Assembly: GCA_905221605.1 (NCBI GenBank)
Contig: CAJNDS010000224.1
Coordinates: 1,603,059 to 1,667,058, forward strand
Reading direction: 5' to 3'
DNA from: Symbiodinium natans
Taxonomy: Eukaryota > Sar > Dinophyceae > Suessiales > Symbiodiniaceae
Length of the DNA: 64,000 nt
Shown here: positions 43,578 to 57,400 of the stretch, one piece after another
Position numbering within the stretch: position 1 is the first letter of the stretch
Layout of the letters: each line of letters begins with the position of its first letter
Made by a program: the position numbers and the translations under genes
Notes under the pieces: generated by a model
What the model was told of the DNA's origin: nothing
Database searches by the model: none
What the model saw: the letters and a program-made list of their open reading frames with translations, nothing else

Positions 43578-45671
43578 TGTCTGTGTGTCTGTGTGTGTGT
43601 GTGTGTTGGGAAGGCCCTGTACCTCCTCCACTGCCTCCACCCAGCAGCGTCAGCTGATATCACGCGGCACTTGAGAGACCACTCGCACGAGCCACCCAGC
43701 CAAGAGAGTTTGTTCAGTTTCTATTCAATGCGACCTGTCCATTGTTAAGCCCAAGCTTTGTACGTTACACGCAGTCACTTGGCCTGCTAGGAAGTGGGAT
43801 CCATCTTCCTTTACCATCAACAGCGTCCAGCACACCTTCCGCGAAATCAACCGATCGCAGGGCTTGCCAGACGTTTGAGCTTGACTTGTCAGGGTCAGAC
43901 TCTCGTCTCAATGAGGTCCAGTTTCCACTAAGACTAATTGGTTTATCACAGTTCTGGAGTCAGTGTCCTCCATCTTGCAGCTGAGGCCATGTCGTCAGAC
44001 CGGGAACCTCAATCGCAGCGTCAGCGTTTCGTAGAGTTTAGGACAAAGACGCAAATTTCAAATGAACTTGACAGACAGCGACTTCACTCAAGTGTGTGCC
44101 GACAAGTTCACTGCGCTAAGGCATTGGGGGACTTGTCTGATGGAAGAAATTTGCGAAACCAGCGTCAAAGAGATGGCGATGGTGCCGGCAATGGCGATGG
44201 TGCCGGCGACCCTGGTGATGGCGCCAGCGTCAATGTCAACAATGTCGCTGCTGCCGGCGACTGGGGTGATGGTGCTTGGGATGGTCATGGTTGGGATTCG
44301 CAGTGGTGGGACTCCTGGCAAGGCTGGTACTACTCTGATCATCAGTGGGCAGCTCCCAACACTCAGAGTCAGCCTGCAGCTCGTGATGATGGTCAGAGTC
44401 AGCCTGCAGCTCGTGATGATGGTCAGAGTCAGCCTGCAGCTCGTCATGATGGTCAGAGTCAGCCTGCAGCTCGTGATGATGGTCAGAGTCAGCCTGCAGC
44501 TCGTGATGATGGTCAGAGTCAGCCTGCAGCTCGTGATGAGAGTCAGCCTGCAGCTCGTGATGATGGTCAGAGTCAGCCTGCAGCTCGTGATGATGGTCAG
44601 AGTCAGCCTGCAGCTCGTGATGATGGTCAGAGTCAGCCTCCAGCTCCCCCCACACAGGCCACACAGGGTCAGCCAGTTCCTCCAGATGGCAGCGGTAATG
44701 GTCAGGGGCAGCAGCCAGCGCCTGCCAAGGCGCAGGGTCAGCCAGGGGTTGATGCCACACAGACACAGTGTCAGCCGAAGGCCACGCAGGGTCAGTCAAG
44801 GGATCGCCCCAAAAGCAAACCCCGACCCAGAGGCAAGAACAAAGCGTACCCAACCCAGCAGCAAGACGACGCAGCAGCCCAGGACCAAGCCCCCCAGCCG
44901 CAGAGTCAGGGTTGTGCCCAAGATGGCCAGAACGGCCAGGATGGGGGCGATGGCCAGGACCCCCAGGCTGGCCCCAGTGAGGGCCGCCCTCCCCCGCAGG
45001 ATGGCGGTCAGGGTCAGGCCCAGCACGAGGACACCCGCTGCAGCCTTGAGGCCATCCACTATGATCCCAACGAGGCCCAGCAGCGTGACGTGCCAGAGTC
45101 ATTCTTCCTCACTGTGCTCCTTGGACTTGCAAAATTTTTGTCGCACTCATTAGTCATATCTTGTACTTAAATAAATAGAGTGTCAATGTCGGCATTGACC
45201 TGACTCAGCTCAGGGAAGAAATTTTGCAGGACGTGCACGCTCAGGGTGCTGCAAGAGAAAATGTGCTTTACTTGGCGACCCGGTTCGGCCATATTGGCAG
45301 AGTCAGGGCTGGCATATTACTGCACCTTGGTCTGAAACTAGTCAGGGTCAAGCCAGAGTCAAGGCAATTGGAAAGTCGTGACGGAAGAGTCATTCATTCA
45401 CTGGCCTGTACAGCTTTAGTCAGTGTCAGATTGAAGTCAGAAATTTGCGATGCAAGACTAAGGCTTTAGACATTAGAGACAGACAGAGTCAGAGTCATAA
45501 GAGTCATGTCATAGGCAACTTCATCAGATTCATTCCCGACTCAGGGTGACGGCCTTGATGGCGAAGTACAAAAACCCTCTGCAGAGGCAGGATGGGTGGC
45601 TCCTCTGGCGCTCTGGCAAGGACATCGACCTGCTGCGTGAGCGTCAGCAGCAGGATCAGGAGTGGCAATGA
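43366..45671 (+). CDS. Gln/Pro/Gly/Asp-rich repeat protein, multi-exon
   Basis: Main exon from ATG 43989 (after TCTTGCAG) to about 45110. Order: a basic start (MSSDREPQSQRQRFVEF), an Asp/Gly/Trp-rich part (GDGAWDGHGWDSQWWDSWQG), nine or so 10-residue SQPAARDDGQ repeats (44369-44640), a Gln/Pro/Gly-rich linker with a basic patch (RPKSKPRPRGKNK) and an acidic Gln/Gly-rich tail. A downstream island (about 45182-45300) reads DLTQLREEILQDVHAQGAA, and a last exon (about 45538-45671) reads KNPLQRQDGWLLWRSGKDID and ends in TGA. A 5' exon may start at ATG 43366 (MARPTDRNSSVAYKSLPPNY). The composition suggests a disordered, perhaps nucleic-acid-binding or Gag-like protein; that is inference. Splice sites are uncertain. 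Confidence 0.5.
43530..43608 (+). repeat. GT microsatellite
   Basis: About 75 bp of GT/CTGT in a probable intron of the Q/P-rich gene. Confidence 0.95.
44369..44640 (+). repeat. 30-bp tandem repeat within the Q/P-rich gene
   Basis: About nine copies of a 30-bp unit, one shortened by 6 bp, coding for SQPAARDDGQ. Each unit contains GGTCAGAGTCAG, that is, two overlapping copies of the region-wide GTCA motif. Confidence 0.95.
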
Positions 45672-46400
45672 TGTAATGAGTAATGACAATTTATCTATAA
45701 TTAGTATTTTAATAATAGCCTTCCACAGTGTGCATTCAATCAAGAATTGCTGACTGGCTACTCCTGCTGTGTCACGTACAGTATCTTATCTTCAGCAACA
45801 GTGCTGCCGCTGGCAGGGTCATTGTCAATAGCGACACCTGCATTTTGTGACGCTGTGCTGCCTCACCAGAGAAAAAAAAAGTGCATAGCCATTGATATGG
45901 GTGCAGATTGTAGTCAGAATCTCAGAATGCCTGACTTGCTCACAGCGTCACACAGCTTCTGCGGCAGGTGCTTGCACAGTGGCTCCATGGACAAGAAGGC
46001 TCGCCGTGCTCACAGGTGCGCAGGCCACAGTCAGTCAGTCACGGCAGCAGTGTCAACTGTCAACAGTGTGTCAAGCCAGGGTCAGTTGCAACACACAGCT
46101 TGCATGTCTGGCTGGTCTGGAATACTGGAAGCGGCGTCAGTGATGTGAGCACCACTTCATAATATGTGCCGGCACAGGGTCAAGCTTCCGTCCACAAGAA
46201 CGCAGAGTCACAGAGAGGCCGGCGCAGGCAGGTCAGGGAGCAATGTCTGTGTCAGTAAAGGGTTTTTTGGATGTCACACGTACAAAGAAAACTTGAACAA
46301 ATACTCACTTCAACTTGAAGACATCGTTGCAGGATTCCACTCATAAGATAAACACTTCGGCGCTTGTACTGTCAGGGAGTCAGGACAGCTTCTGGTGTAG
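45672..46400. other. Possible exons of an unrecognised protein
   Basis: A 133-codon ORF at 45747-46148 on the + strand contains several Cys and His residues (for example SFCGRCLHSGSMDKKARRAH) that could be part of a small metal-binding segment, but spacing does not match a family I know. AGNGTCA is frequent. Left unassigned. Confidence 0.25.
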
Positions 46401-47240
46401 CACCTCAGTGAAGCAGGTTTGCAGCGTGTGAAATTCGCTGGCAAGGCCTGGGCCACTTTGGCGTGGAAGTGTCATTTTGCATCAGCATTGCAGCATGCCA
46501 TATTCGCTGCGTTAGCAGTAGCGTTTACACTTAGTGAACATGTCCATGTCCTTGCCAGTAGAGTGTCACACAGCATGTGAAATTCGCTGCAAAGCTTAGG
46601 CCAGTTTGGGTTGCAAGTGTCATTTTACATCAGTAGTTTAAATATATTTGCAGCATGCCACATTCGCTGCTTTAGCAGTACCGTTACAGAACAGAAGTAA
46701 AAGTAGTGAGCCTGTCCTGTCCATGTCCTTGCCAGTAGCAGTAGAGAGTGTCACGCAGCATGTGAGAAATTCCCTGCAAAGCCTCGGTCAGTTTGGGTTG
46801 GAAGTGTCATTTTACATCAGCAGTTTGCAGCATGCCATATTCGCTGCTTTAGCAGTACCGTTACAGAACACAAGTAAACGTAGTGAGCATGTCCATGTCC
46901 TTGCCAGTAGAGTGTCACGCAGCATGTGAAATTCGCTGCAAAAGCCTAGGCCAGTTGGGGTTGGAAGTGTCATGTTACATCAGTAGCTTAATTTGCAGCA
47001 TGCCATCATGTTCGCTGCTTTAGCGGTACCGATACGGGTTTAGGGTTTGGGGTTTAAGGGTTTAGGCTTTGGGCTGTTAAGGGTTTAGTTTAGGGTTTCG
47101 GGTTTATATGAAAATCGCTGAAAAGGCTAGGCCAGTTTGGGTTGGAGTTGTCTGTACATCAGTCATTTGCAGTACCCTGACAGAACAGACGTGTCCATGT
47201 CCTTGCCAGAAGAGTCAGAGTGTCACACCGCGCATCAGTG
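46400..47240 (+). repeat. Satellite of about 170-bp units, five copies including partial ones
   Basis: Units start with GCAGCATGCCATATTCGCTG near 46489, 46649, 46826 and 46994, with partial units on both sides. Each contains a CATGTCCATGTCCTTGCCAG stretch or its variant, GTGTCAC, GAAATTCGCTG and GGAAGTGTCAT. Unit four is interrupted by telomere-like sequence at 47037-47107. The ATTCGCTGC core is shared with the satellite at 40.2 kb, hinting at common origin. Confidence 0.9.
47037..47107 (+). repeat. Telomere-like patch inside a satellite unit
   Basis: About 70 bp of degraded TTTAGGG replaces about 80 bp of the fourth satellite unit; unit sequence resumes at GAAAATCGCTG. It is one of very few telomere-like patches in region 2 and resembles filler at a repaired break. 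Confidence 0.85.
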
Positions 47241-48060
47241 AATAAGTTTAATAACACACACTAAACTCAAAAAACTGACTGGGAGGGTCATCTGCGAGGC
47301 TTGTTGTTGCCCAACGTAACTTTGCTTGTGCGCCACGTCCATGACTTGGATTCTCAGAGAAGTACATGCAGAAAGGTCGCATCTTCTACTATTATTATTA
47401 TAATCATCAGAAGACAAGAGTAAGGCGCGCAGGAACACTCATGATTCAAAAATATTCCTGGACCTTCCTTTGATGCACAAATTTGTGCTGAAAACGCGAA
47501 CGTGCGCATAACATAACACCGCATACAGTGCATTTTGCCGCAGACAGTCACAAAGCAACCCGCAAAACGAGCGCATAAACGGGCTAAACGAGCGCATATT
47601 CCCACAAGCGAGCACAAACTGATTTGCTGAAAATCCGAGCGCAAAAAAATTCAGGTTTCTTCTGGTTGGCAATTTACATTTTCGATGAAAAAAGTATAAT
47701 AATGGCCCCCAGTACCATTTCAAATTTGCACAGCCTCTCCAAACAAAGGTAACAAAGCCAACTTTTCCAAGGCCAGCAGACTTTAAATGTCACGTGTTTT
47801 CGCCCTGATTCCTTTCATAATGACATGAGTTACATTCAAACAATTTGTCAAAGCATGTCACGCAATCGCGTGCTCCTCCCTATACAGAGTCAATCTCTGC
47901 AGACGCCGCGGGGCACGCGTGTTGAGGCGCCATGCGGCGCGTTGCTATGTTTATTTCATGTCATGTAACCAGCAAGGGAGAGACAGGCAAAGGCATTTTA
48001 CTCTTTCAGATAGATGCCCATTGGATTTGTTTAATCTGTTGTTTGATTGAGCACAGCCAC
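47241..48060. other. Stretch without recognised genes
   Basis: Nothing convincing on either strand; minus-strand ORFs of 67-96 codons overlap each other in different frames and carry no motif I recognise. The AGNGTCA density is lower here. Confidence 0.4.
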
Positions 48061-48077
48061 AGGCCACCAGGGACCAA

Positions 48078-48357
48078 GCGCCGCGCGGCGCTTGGGCAGA
48101 AGCGGCGCGCGGCGCTTGGGTGGAAGCGCCGCGCGGTGCTTGGGCGCTTGGGCCGCGCGGCGCTTGGGCAGAAGCGCCGCGCGGCGCTTGGCTGCAAGCG
48201 CCGCGCGGTGCTTGGGCACTTGGGCCGCGCGGCGCTTGGGCAGAAGCGCCGCGCGGCGCTTGGGTGGAAGCACTGCGCTGTGCTTGGGCGCTTGGGCCGC
48301 GCGGCGCTTGGGCAGAAGCGCCGCGCGGCGCTTGGGCAGAAGCGCCGCGCGGCGCTG
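48078..48357. repeat. Palindromic GCGC repeat array
   Basis: About eleven tandem copies (about 24 bp) of a unit centred on the palindrome GCGCCGCGCGGCGC, joined by TTGGGCAGAA, TTGGGTGGAA or TTGGGC spacers. Each unit can fold on itself. Related palindromes recur at 48533-48590 and 48839-48940. The long RRAAL/PSAAR frames on both strands follow from the repeat. Confidence 0.9.
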
Positions 48358-48360
48358 ATA

Positions 48361-50062
48361 TATGGGCCGTGAGTTAATTCAGTATTGATTGGTGAACGTG
48401 TGTCGAAAACCCTGCTGTGATGCCGTAATCAGTGAGAGATCTTCTTTTGAAAGATGTTGCTTACTTTTCTTTGTGGCAGCCGTTATTCGACAATTGCTGA
48501 GTTGAATTAAATAAGACCGTGCCAAGACGGGTGCCGCGCGGCGCTGTTCTAGAACAGCGCCGCACGGCACTGTGCACAGCGCGGCGCGCAGCGAGGGAGC
48601 AATTTCAGTCATCTCTCCCAAGTCCAGATCTACTTTTTCAGTAAATTTTCAGTTCTTTAATTTCAGAGAGGATGGGGCATGCACAAGGCATGGAAACCGC
48701 GTTCATAATTGAGTGGAATAACGCACAGCAATGCCAGTTTTAATGATAGCACGCCTCTGTCAAATAAGTTTCGCAAACATTGAAACTTGTGTTCCAGACC
48801 TTTTCAACAGGCAGCGCAAACAAAAGTGCTGCTTGAAAGGGCGCCGCGCGGCGCTGTTCTGCGCGCCGCGCGGCGCCCTTTCTGGGTGGTGCAGGGGCCC
48901 CTGTCCAGGTGCCACGCGGCGCTGCGCGCGGCGCGCCTTTCTTGGGATGTACGTGCGTTCATGTCATGAGGAGCCATGCACACTTTGATGAATGCAGAAT
49001 CCATTCCCGTAGTTTCAGACACGTCCGATAATTATTTAATTTTAGTCTCGAGATTGGAAATCCTGGAGGCTTCCCAGTCCCGGCGCAGCGACAAAGCCAC
49101 GTACACAGCGTTGGATCTTCGCTTCAAGGCCTTGCCCACCTCAGCGTTTAATCTCAGGGTCTTCTCCCTTCTACTAATTAAACCCTAACTACTCAAGCCC
49201 CAACCTTAAAAACTTCAAGTGAAGCCTCAGCTTTGCAAGTACCAGCTCAGTGATTCGCCTTTCCTTTTGGAGCATTCCGAAGCCAGTGACTTTTTTGTCT
49301 TGATTCAGGTGCTTGACAAGTTCAGTACAGTACTGCTCACGAAGCATCATCATAAATTGACTGAAACTGTCTACATGTAGATACCGTTCTGCAATGGCAC
49401 ACGTCTGCGAACCATTGAGCTGTGCGCCCCCCACTTACTGAGCATGGATCTTCCAGGCCTTTTTCAGGCAATTCAACAACCCCTGTAGCGTAACCCTCGG
49501 CAAGTGTCAGCCTGGAGAACCAGCAGACAGGGCAAAAAACATCTGGCTGGCTGGGTGTCAGAATGGCCTTCACTCTCTTACTCAGGGTAAGGCAGTGGCA
49601 GGATGATCTGAGCAAATGGATGTGTGTCAGGCACAAGCAACAATTGAAGTAAATGATATTAATGTTCTTGAAGTGTTGGTGCCCAGAAGACTAATGTAAT
49701 ACCAAACCATGCCAGCTAAAGCACTGGAAGCCATGAAATGTCTAATGCTGGGCCAGGCCAGCACGAAGGTGAACATCGCTGGGCCAGGGCAGGAGAGTCA
49801 AGGACTGCTGCCAGCGGGTGCTCTTGTCAACCTGTGTTGAGTCTGAGCAATTGCCACCGCCAAGGCTCAGAAGTGTCTGTCTGTCAGTCAAGATACTCAT
49901 GCGCGACATGACTAAGATAAAATGTAAATATAACAATTTCAGACATCGCATTTGTCAATGGATGGACGTTTGCAGTCAGCAGATATTGCTGTTGCAACGT
50001 GTGCTAGGCATTTCTGTTGAATATAGCATTGTGACAGAAAGTGTCACGTGACACCTGTCACC
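48361..50062. other. Stretch with dispersed GCGC palindromes, no recognised gene
   Basis: Single GCGCCGCGCGGCGC-like palindromes lie at about 48535-48590 and 48840-48932. A 70-codon + ORF at 48976-49188 and minus-strand ORFs at 49189-49636 have no recognised motif. The DNA methyltransferase promoter is probably near 49.9-50.06 kb. Confidence 0.4.
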
Positions 50063-53090
<3,028 letters not shown>

Positions 53091-53141
53091 CAGCTTTCTA
53101 AGTCAGAGTTCATTGTCAGAGATGACATGCGCTAGATTCTT

Positions 53142-54361
53142 TTGCAAGAGAGGTGTGGTGCACGGACGGAGGGTCAGAGACAGTTTTGGCGGGAGCAGGT
53201 GTTCGGAAGTTTTGACCGCCTTTGCAATCCTGATAAAAGAACGCGTGCGACCAAGTGCAGGCACACAATGAATGATCTTGCAATCTGCTGTCCCTGGGTT
53301 TCTTTGGTCATCATCGTTGACTTGACATTCAGTGGTCACCGAGCGTCTGTTTGTCCAGTGACCTTTGGCCCAACAGAGGGTAGAGTTCAGGGAGTCATGG
53401 GCAGTTGGCTGCAGTACCCCACAGATGAGCTCCATGAAATGGTGAGAGAGTCATTTCAGCGCATGCAGCGTGAGCAAGTGCAGAGAAGGGATGCGATGCT
53501 CAAGCTTGAAGACAGCATCAAAGAGAGGCAGCAGTGTCAGGGACCGCAGGGACAGAAGCGTCACAGGGCTTCTTCAGGACAAAAAGCAGAGGTTCCAAGG
53601 AAGACAACGCCACCAAGCAGCCAGAGGGCTCCAGAACAAAAAAAAGGAGAGGTTCCGAGGAAGACAACGCCACCAAGCAGCCAGAGGGCTCCACAAGGAA
53701 AAAAAGGAGAGGTTCCGAGGAAGACAACGCCACCAAGCAGCCAGAGGGCTCCACAACAAAAAAAAGGAGAGGTTCTGAGGAAGACAACGCCACCAAGCAG
53801 CCAGAGTCAGAGGGCTCTGCGAGTGAAGACAGATCCAAGCAGCCGGCAAAGTCAACTCCCAGAAGCAGCCTTAGTTCTGTGTTCTTCTTCTGAGCCAGAG
53901 GATTGCAAGGGCCAAGCGAAAAGGGCCAGGGTCAAGAAAGAGCCCAAGAGTCAGAGTGTCAGTGTGGGTCCGGAAACGGCTCTGGTTCCAACAGAGTCCA
54001 AAAAGTCAGGGGGCAGGCATGCGCCAGGGTCGCGTCCACATGCCTACAAGGCTCGGATCTTTGGCAGCACGTATGCGTTCCAAGCCTGCGGAGCATGTTT
54101 CCCCTTCACTTCAAGTTTCCCTGCTCACGTTTGGCTGAGGAAGGAGTACAAGGCTGTTCAGAAGTACGAGAATATGAGGTCTTTCATGGACGTGCCAGAG
54201 CTGGCATTGTTGATCAGTTTGCCAGTCTTCATTCTTAGTTCTCGCAATTTCTGCGCCTCACAGCCTGACAGCGCACAGACTCTGAGGATTTCCTGCGCAG
54301 AGTCATCACCAAGCAGAAGGAGCAGAGTGAAAACCAGATGAGGTCAAGGTCAGCGCCATTT
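53142..54361 (+). CDS. Lys/Arg/Ser-rich protein with 20-residue repeats, probably nuclear
   Basis: Begins within 60 bp of the methyltransferase stop, so it could even be a further part of the same transcript. Parts: a charged, probably helical stretch (TDELHEMVRESFQRMQREQV, about 53425-53485), four 60-bp repeats (53590-53805) rich in Lys, Thr, Pro and Ser, then a basic Ser-rich part (RARVKKEPKSQSVSV) and an end best read in a different frame after a probable intron (DSEDFLRRVITKQKEQSENQ, to the TGA near 54361). An alternative frame through the repeats is also open (KRRGSEEDNATKQPEGS), so the translated frame is uncertain. The basic patches suggest a nuclear, DNA- or chromatin-associated role, by inference only. 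Confidence 0.45.
53590..53805 (+). repeat. 60-bp tandem repeat, four copies
   Basis: Unit contains GAGGTTCCGAGGAAGACAAC, CAAGCAGCCAGAGGGCTCC and an A-run. All three + frames and some minus frames stay open because 60 is a multiple of three. Confidence 0.95.
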
Positions 54362-55646
54362 TGAGCTAGGTCAGTGTCATTTTGGGTCAGTTGACTCCAA
54401 GGGGATGAGTCCAAGCGCGAAAAGAGCGTCGTCCAGGGGATAAAAAGTGTGGCTGCACGCTTGCTGTCTGAATTGAAGACTCCTTCCTAGATGATTCCAC
54501 CACATGGTCCCCTTGGCAGGACTGCTGGGCTGCTCCGTGTATGGCGCAGGCAGTCTGGATTTTGCAATTTGGTGGGAGGGAAGGGGGGGGGGGGGGGGGG
54601 GTGGAGGTTTCTGTCGGGGTTTGCGGTTCGTGGGGGTTGGTGGGGGTTCGTGGGGGTTCGTGGGGGTTCGTGGCTGTTCGTGGCGAGGTTTCTTTGTGGG
54701 GCTTCGTGGGGCTTCGTTTTTCCAGGGGCTGCGCCAGGAATTCTGGGACAGAGTTTTGGTGTCGGCGTTGGTTTTCTATACATTTTCAATTGAAACCCAG
54801 GGTTCACCGAACTCCGTCGAGGTTCGTGGGGGTTCGTGGGGGGGTTCGTGGGAGGGTTCGTGCCTAAGGCCCCCCAAGGCTTCACAGAAGGGGGGTTCGT
54901 GGCGGGTTCGTGGAGGTTCGTGGGGGTTCGTGGGTGGTTCGTGGGGTTCGTGGGGTTTGTGGTGGGGGTTCGTGGTGTTTTTCGATTTCGTGGGGTTCGT
55001 GGGGTTCGTGGGGGGGGGGGGGGGGGGGGGGGGTATAGGCTTGTGAGACAAGGAATCATAGTTGTGGAGTAATGTTATGTTGGGGCGCAAATGCATGACC
55101 GCTAGACGGGGAGACACCAGTTTTTTTGTTCCATGCATTCATTAATCTCAGTAGCAGCAAGCAGATTCAGCAACAGTGAGTGAATCGTCACGCTGTGACT
55201 TTGTCGTTGCACACGCAAGTGTGATTGTAAATGCTGGATTTTTGCAGAAGCAGTGAGTGAGAGCCAATGTGCTGACTGAGCCACATCAGGTCTTGCAACA
55301 GCGTCAAGGAACGCGCAAGAGCGCAACCGCCGCAGCAGCATCAGGCGCCAACACTTTCAGGGTTTTGGGCACCTACCCATTTTTTTTGGTGTCACTTGCG
55401 CTGACTCACCCCTGCTATTGACATCACCTCCCTGAGTCTCAGTGGTGCTTTGAGGATGTGCGCGCTTGACAGAATGACAATAGCTTTGGCTGGTTGCAGA
55501 CATAGAAAGATTTATAAGGTCACTGCATTGGAATGAGACCTTTAATTTTCAAGAAACTGACACAATGACATGCTGGCTGTGTGGTTCGCTTTGGTCAGCG
55601 TAATAATAGTCCAGAGTCAGATTCCATCAGCAGTACGTTTGGCGCC
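54362..55646. other. Intergenic stretch with G-rich repeat
   Basis: Separates the Lys-rich gene and the large DDE-like gene. It is dominated by the GTTCGTGGGG repeat at 54575-55035; the rest (55036-55646) has AGNGTCA motifs but no convincing coding frame. Confidence 0.5.
54575..55035 (+). repeat. G-rich repeat of about 10 bp (GTTCGTGGGG)
   Basis: Degenerate GGTTCGTGGG units in two clusters (about 54608-54720 and 54815-55010), each next to a poly-G run (54583-54601 and 55009-55033). The G-runs could form G-quadruplexes. Frames such as RGGSWGFVG or its antisense come from the repeat. Confidence 0.9.
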
Positions 55647-57320
55647 ATGGAGGGTGATCTCCCGCCAGACCCACGTTATGCTCGCGATCTTTGCGAGAGT
55701 GTCAGACACCAGAACCAGTTTCAGTTGACGCATGCCTTTGGCAAAGCCAGACTGGCCAACGTCTACACAGGCGAGTGTCACCTGCTAGCAGAAGACAGCG
55801 AGTTCCACATCAGTGCTTCTGGATGGGGATATTGCGACAGCGTCAGCGTCGATCCTCAGGGTCAGAGGACCAGGAAGACGGTCTGGGTGTCAGACATGTT
55901 TGCTTGGTCTGTGTGGAGAGCTGGTGAGCGGCTTTTTGCGTACAGGAAGAGTCAGGATGGCTCTTGCCTAAGATGGGTCAGCAGCTTCGCGAACGACCGG
56001 GCACTGCTACATCCACCACAGGGTCATCAGGCGCAACTCAGCAACTGATAGTACTTTTGGCAGGGTTGCAGATCTTGGGTTTGAAGCCGAAGCAGTGTGA
56101 TCGCTAGACCCAGCTAAACTTGAAGTGTAAGTTCAGCAGGTGCTACAAAGCATGTTTGTGGACAAGAAGAAGCGGCTATTCCTGGTGAATTACAAGGTAC
56201 CTTGTCAGGGTCACCGCTACTTCTGGAACTTGCACAGCTTCCATGTCTCCAATTCACATCAGAGCATCATGAAAACAGCGAAGCGCTCTTGGACAAACAT
56301 GTGTCAAGATGTCCTCGGGGACACCAGCAAGTCTTTCGTCTGGCCTGAGCGGTCGCAACCAGGGCGTGCAGATGGGCAGCAGACCATGCATGAGGCCTGT
56401 GGAAACACAAGCGTCATGCTTTTGATTGCAGTGACAGCGTCTGTCTCTGGCAAGCAGGCCCGTCAGCAGAGTCAACAGTGGCTGCAGAAGTTCCTGGACC
56501 ATTATGTGCCCAGTGTCACATTGCGCATCACTCTTCCGGCTGACGATGACCAGTGTCAGGAAGACGAGTTGACTTCTGTTGAAGTGACGCTGCATCAAGG
56601 AAAAGTGTTACTGGCAGAACTGGCAGAGGCTTGCCGTGGGCGCAAGTCCAACACCAGGGGGCTACGGCTAAAGAGTGAGCAGTCACTCAGCACTTTTCTC
56701 TGCGCCATCCGGCTGCGTTCTGAGTGGAAGTGGCTGTTGAAGGAACTAGTGTCACAGCTGGCGCCGCTGATTGAGCAGAGCCTCGACTTTGAAGAGTTTG
56801 GTCAGGGTGAAGACTCACTGGGCTACGGCTTCCACCGCGACCCTGTTCAGAGAGTCATGAACGTGCGCCTCGCCCAGCAGAAAGCTTGGCGTGTGAAGCG
56901 TCAGAACCGCCAAAAGCGGTCAGAGTCAGAGGCAGCTGCAAAGGGTCAACCTGGCACCTTGAGCAAAGATGCACGGGCCAAGGCCAGGGCACGTATTGCT
57001 ACAGCGCGTGAGATGGTTACCAGAAGGGACAAGCAGCGTGAACGCAGCATTTATTTCCAAGAGTGTCAGGAGCAGTTCCGCAACGCAAAGCAGCTGGCAG
57101 TGTCCTTCGACGCCTCACGCATTGGCGGAAGAAAGCTCACCACCTTTGCAGTCATGAACTTGCAATCTGGAGTGTCAGCATGGGCACCTTCTCAGGCAGG
57201 GCAGCCTGAGCTACATATTATGTCAAATATGTTTCATTCTAGTCATGGTCATAATCTCATCATACTCTATGGAAGAATTGTCCGAGAGAAGCGACAAAGA
57301 GACATGGACAATGGAGAGAG

Positions 57321-57400
<80 letters not shown>

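Noticed and set aside
44062-45153. ORF of 363 codons with VSLQLVMM repeats and the antisense ADSDHHHEL ORF
   Set aside because: Alternative frames of the 30-bp repeat; the frame chosen has an acceptor and ATG at 43989 and a consistent hydrophilic composition.
48006-48377. RRAAL- and PSAAR-type ORFs
   Set aside because: Overlapping ORFs on both strands forced by the GCGC palindromic repeat.
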